Shown here: positions 61,675 through 64,000 of the stretch, piece by piece
Numbering within the stretch: position 1 is the stretch's first letter
Layout: each line of letters opens with the position of its first letter
NCBI GenBank assembly: GCA_003151235.1
Contig: PLWZ01000051.1
Coordinates: 1-64,000, forward strand
Reading direction: 5' to 3'
DNA: 64,000 bases
Source of the DNA: Acidimicrobiaceae bacterium
GTDB lineage: Bacteria > Actinomycetota > Acidimicrobiia > Acidimicrobiales > RAAP-2
Notes under the pieces: generated by a model
What the model saw: the letters and a program-made list of their open reading frames with translations, nothing else
What the model was told of the DNA's origin: nothing
Database searches by the model: none
Program-made: the position numbers and the translations under genes

Positions 61675-64000
61675 TTGCGTCGAAGTCGTCTCGATGTCGC
61701 GTCTGCCGGAGTCGCTGTCGTCATATTGATCATTGTTCCCTTCCTCCTGTCGTTGACGACTGGATGGCCTCTTCCGTCCTCTTGGACAAGCCGAGCGGTT
61801 TTGTCGTCTCGTGGGTTGTTGGACTTGGCAACCATATGGGCCTGGGTTGCTTGGGTCGCTTGTTGCATCCCACTGTGCCGGCGGGTCGTCGAACGAGTAC
61901 GCGATCGAGATATCAACTCCGAATTCGACGGACGCATCGACTGGCTGGCCGCTCGAATCGCCACAGTCATCCTCGCGTGCATTCCAGCCACAGCCGTCTC
62001 GATACCATCGGTGGTCGCTGTAACTACCCGTCATCAAGGAGCTGCCGAAAGCAGCGTTCGCCACCTCCATCGCGCGGCTCTGTCACTTGGTGGGACCTTG
62101 TCAGTTCCGGGGAGCCAGTCAACCGACGAAACTTTTCCCGGCTCGTATTCTGGACAAGACGCTTCAGCGACGTTGCATTTGAAACTCAGTCCTGATTGGT
62201 ACGATTCCACCGGCCAGGACAGTGAAAGTTCGCCCGCCGGAGATGCTCTTGAGACTGGCAGGGGCGGATCGCGAAATGTCCATCTCGCCTATTTCGAGTT
62301 CTGCGGTTCAGATATCCCGAACTCGCTCACCTGCTCGGAGCCACGCGGTCGAAATTTCATTTCCAAAGGAGTACACCCCCCAACCACGGCCCTGGTTGAT
62401 CTGCCGATGTTGTTTTCCGACTTCGCGACAATCGGAATATGTGGGCTCGGTGTTTCAGCTTTCGGGCGCCGATCGCGATCCAAACGAAACTCGTGCTCAA
62501 CCAAATTGCGGCCGAAGGCTAAGAGCCAGACGAGCCAACACCCGACCGAACCAGCGTCGTCCCATGAAGGCGACCCTCATTTTGACGGCATCCGGCTTGA
62601 TTGGCTTTGTCACTTACTTGCATCCCTTGAGTCAAGCGGGACCCTTCGAGATGGCCTTCGCATCGGTCTGGTGCGCTCTGGGTTGGACATCGTCGAAGTT
62701 TTCTTGTCTCAAGAGGTCAGTTGGGCTCCGGAAGGATGGCAGCTCGGTGATCAGGCAACGTCGTGGATCGCACGAATCGATGGGATCGCCCCGTTAGTTC
62801 CGACGACCGATCCAAAGGACTGCCCAATCGTCCTTCCAGTTGGAATGAACTCAAGTGGTAGCTGGGCCGTTTCACTAAGCCCGCGATCGTCTCTCGCTGT
62901 AGTGGGGCAAAAGGCGGAACTGTTGATTGCTTCGTTTGCTTCTCTTGCACGCCAAGAGCAGTGGTCGGAACGAGTCAATGTTCGTTCGACGGCAAATGGG
63001 ATTGAGGTGATGTGGTTGAACGGAACTACCGACGGAACCACAGAGAAGCGAGCTCGAGTGACAACTCGACCCAATGAAGAGGTCGACTTGACGATCGTGG
63101 TCGACAGCCAGGGGCTTACTCTGCATCCTCAAGGATTGTCTCTTCGGCCCGACAGTCTCATCGATGTCGGGTCAGCCTCCAGGCGAAACGCGGATCAGGA
63201 TTCGCCGGGAGATGAACCCGTTCGAGTCGAGGTCACGAGCCACGGTGCTGTCGGATCGTCCGCCGGCGAACTAGAGGTCAAGCTCTTGACGGTGCTGCCC
63301 TGGATAGACGGACTCCAAGGTGTTCTCCCGACGAAGAGGGCGCGACGCGCCACTGAATTGGTGGCCTACCTAGCTCTTCACCACCCTGACCCAATCAGTA
63401 GTGATCGACTCCGGACACGAGTTTTAGGTACTCCCGACTTCGATGCTGCCGCCAAAACACTGTTCAATACCGTTGGCGCAGCCAGGAGAGCACTGGGTTC
63501 TGACTCGAAAGGTCAGCTGTATCTCCCTAACGCATCTCGATATGGCCACTACAAGCTGTCGCAATCGGTCACCGTCGACGTGACCAGAGCCGCCCAATTC
63601 GTGACTGCTGCTCGGGACGCAGCCTCCGTCGATGAGTCGATCGCTCTGTATCGGGGTGCCTTTGACCTCGTGAAAGGAGAACCACTCGCAGGAGTGCTCT
63701 CCGGTTACTCCTGGTGGAGTTCCGAGGGTCACGAAGCTCGGTTGAATGCGACGATCGTTGATGCGGCGTGTCGCGCCGTTCATCTGGCGATCGGCGCGGA
63801 ACTTCTTGACCTGGCTGCGTGGGTCCTCGACCGGGCGCGCTTGGTAGATCCTTACAGCGAGCTCCTTAGCCGAGCAGCGATGGCGACCGCGGCAGCATCA
63901 GGAGACAGGACTCGGCTCCGCCGCGAGTGGGACGAGTGTCGCAGGCGTGTCAGTGAATTCGACCCTGGTGGGCATCCTTCGCAGGAGACCGAGCGACTCT
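61675..64000 (+). CDS. Membrane-bound BTAD (SARP-type) regulator, partial at the right edge
   Basis: From a TTG start with GGAG five bases upstream, the frame stays open for at least 775 codons to the edge of the window. Hydrophobic segments lie near 12-30 (VAVVILIIVPFLLSL), 45-65 (LDLATIWAWVAWVACCIPLC), 85-105 and 244-260. From about residue 530 the sequence is a bacterial transcriptional activator domain: VLPTKRARRATELVAYLALH, FNTVGAARRALGSDSKGQLY, then LDLAAWVLDRARLVDPYSEL. Related actinobacterial genes join membrane segments to a BTAD output domain. The gap of 28 bases after the 61002 gene indicates an operon. Its end is outside the window. Confidence 0.85.
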   Translation, partial: MRRSRLDVASAGVAVVILIIVPFLLSLTTGWPLPSSWTSRAVLSSRGLLDLATIWAWVAWVACCIPLCRRVVERVRDRDINSEFDGRIDWLAARIATVILACIPATAVSIPSVVAVTTRHQGAAESSVRHLHRAALSLGGTLSVPGSQSTDETFPGSYSGQDASATLHLKLSPDWYDSTGQDSESSPAGDALETGRGGSRNVHLAYFEFCGSDIPNSLTCSEPRGRNFISKGVHPPTTALVDLPMLFSDFATIGICGLGVSAFGRRSRSKRNSCSTKLRPKAKSQTSQHPTEPASSHEGDPHFDGIRLDWLCHLLASLESSGTLRDGLRIGLVRSGLDIVEVFLSQEVSWAPEGWQLGDQATSWIARIDGIAPLVPTTDPKDCPIVLPVGMNSSGSWAVSLSPRSSLAVVGQKAELLIASFASLARQEQWSERVNVRSTANGIEVMWLNGTTDGTTEKRARVTTRPNEEVDLTIVVDSQGLTLHPQGLSLRPDSLIDVGSASRRNADQDSPGDEPVRVEVTSHGAVGSSAGELEVKLLTVLPWIDGLQGVLPTKRARRATELVAYLALHHPDPISSDRLRTRVLGTPDFDAAAKTLFNTVGAARRALGSDSKGQLYLPNASRYGHYKLSQSVTVDVTRAAQFVTAARDAASVDESIALYRGAFDLVKGEPLAGVLSGYSWWSSEGHEARLNATIVDAACRAVHLAIGAELLDLAAWVLDRARLVDPYSELLSRAAMATAAASGDRTRLRREWDECRRRVSEFDPGGHPSQETERL

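Noticed and set aside
1-64000. CRISPR arrays, rRNA genes or a plasmid origin
   Set aside because: No regularly spaced repeats, rRNA-like sequence or iteron clusters were seen on either strand.

Overview
The window looks like a piece of a high-GC Gram-positive chromosome, most probably an actinomycete of the Acidimicrobiia type. This is inferred from the GC-rich coding, frequent GTG and TTG starts, AGGAGG-type ribosome sites, a BTAD (SARP-type) regulator and a two-gene TatA/TatC set without TatB. Most of it is accessory DNA: about 35 kb dense in nucleases, methyltransferases and unnamed defence-type genes, followed by an integrated mobilisable element, then a more ordinary chromosomal segment.

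Region 1 (1-5.6 kb) opens with the end of an IS3-family element and a recombinase-tail HTH gene, and closes with a frameshifted second copy of that HTH gene. Between them lie a DUF2971-like gene broken by an amber codon, an RNase HI fusion, a PD-(D/E)XK protein and an S66 (MccF-like) peptidase. Region 2 (5.6-10.4 kb) has two two-gene cassettes that may share a common small protein with a WGxG motif: one pairs it with a two-helix membrane protein, the other with an NPPW methyltransferase. An ImmA/IrrE metallopeptidase and a PIN-like nuclease lie between them. Region 3 (10.6-20.4 kb) carries a PD-(D/E)XK nuclease, an HNH nuclease, a very large RecB-like nuclease/helicase fusion, and a cluster of two methyltransferases with two putative nucleases that reads like a restriction-modification system for an asymmetric site. 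Region 4 (20.5-26.9 kb) holds TIGR02391, DUF6308 and TY-Chap-like genes, a frameshifted QAK-type nuclease gene and two conserved actinobacterial genes of unknown role.

Region 5 (27-35.9 kb) has an MFS efflux pump with a divergent TetR regulator, a tRNA-Val(CAC), a nucleotidyltransferase gene, and a TIR-domain gene cut in two by a complete IS3-family element. The element has matching ends and a 3-bp target duplication, and removing it restores the reading frame. TatA and TatC genes and a further nuclease-like gene follow. Region 6 (36-43.4 kb) starts with a 1159-residue tailspike-like protein carrying a Tat-like leader and then has unknown membrane and regulatory genes.

Region 7 (about 43.5-52.5 kb) is an integrated mobilisable or conjugative element: a coupling ATPase, a replication-relaxation protein, an orphan methyltransferase, ArdA antirestriction protein, an XRE regulator, and a large serine recombinase whose last codons lie inside tRNA-Val(UAC). 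Region 8 (52.5-64 kb) holds an FtsX-like permease, a decayed tRNA-Val half, a TcuA-like flavoprotein, an inositol-monophosphatase-like gene, secreted proteins, and a sigma-like/membrane/BTAD gene set that runs off the right edge. The BTAD gene starts with TTG and is easily overlooked.
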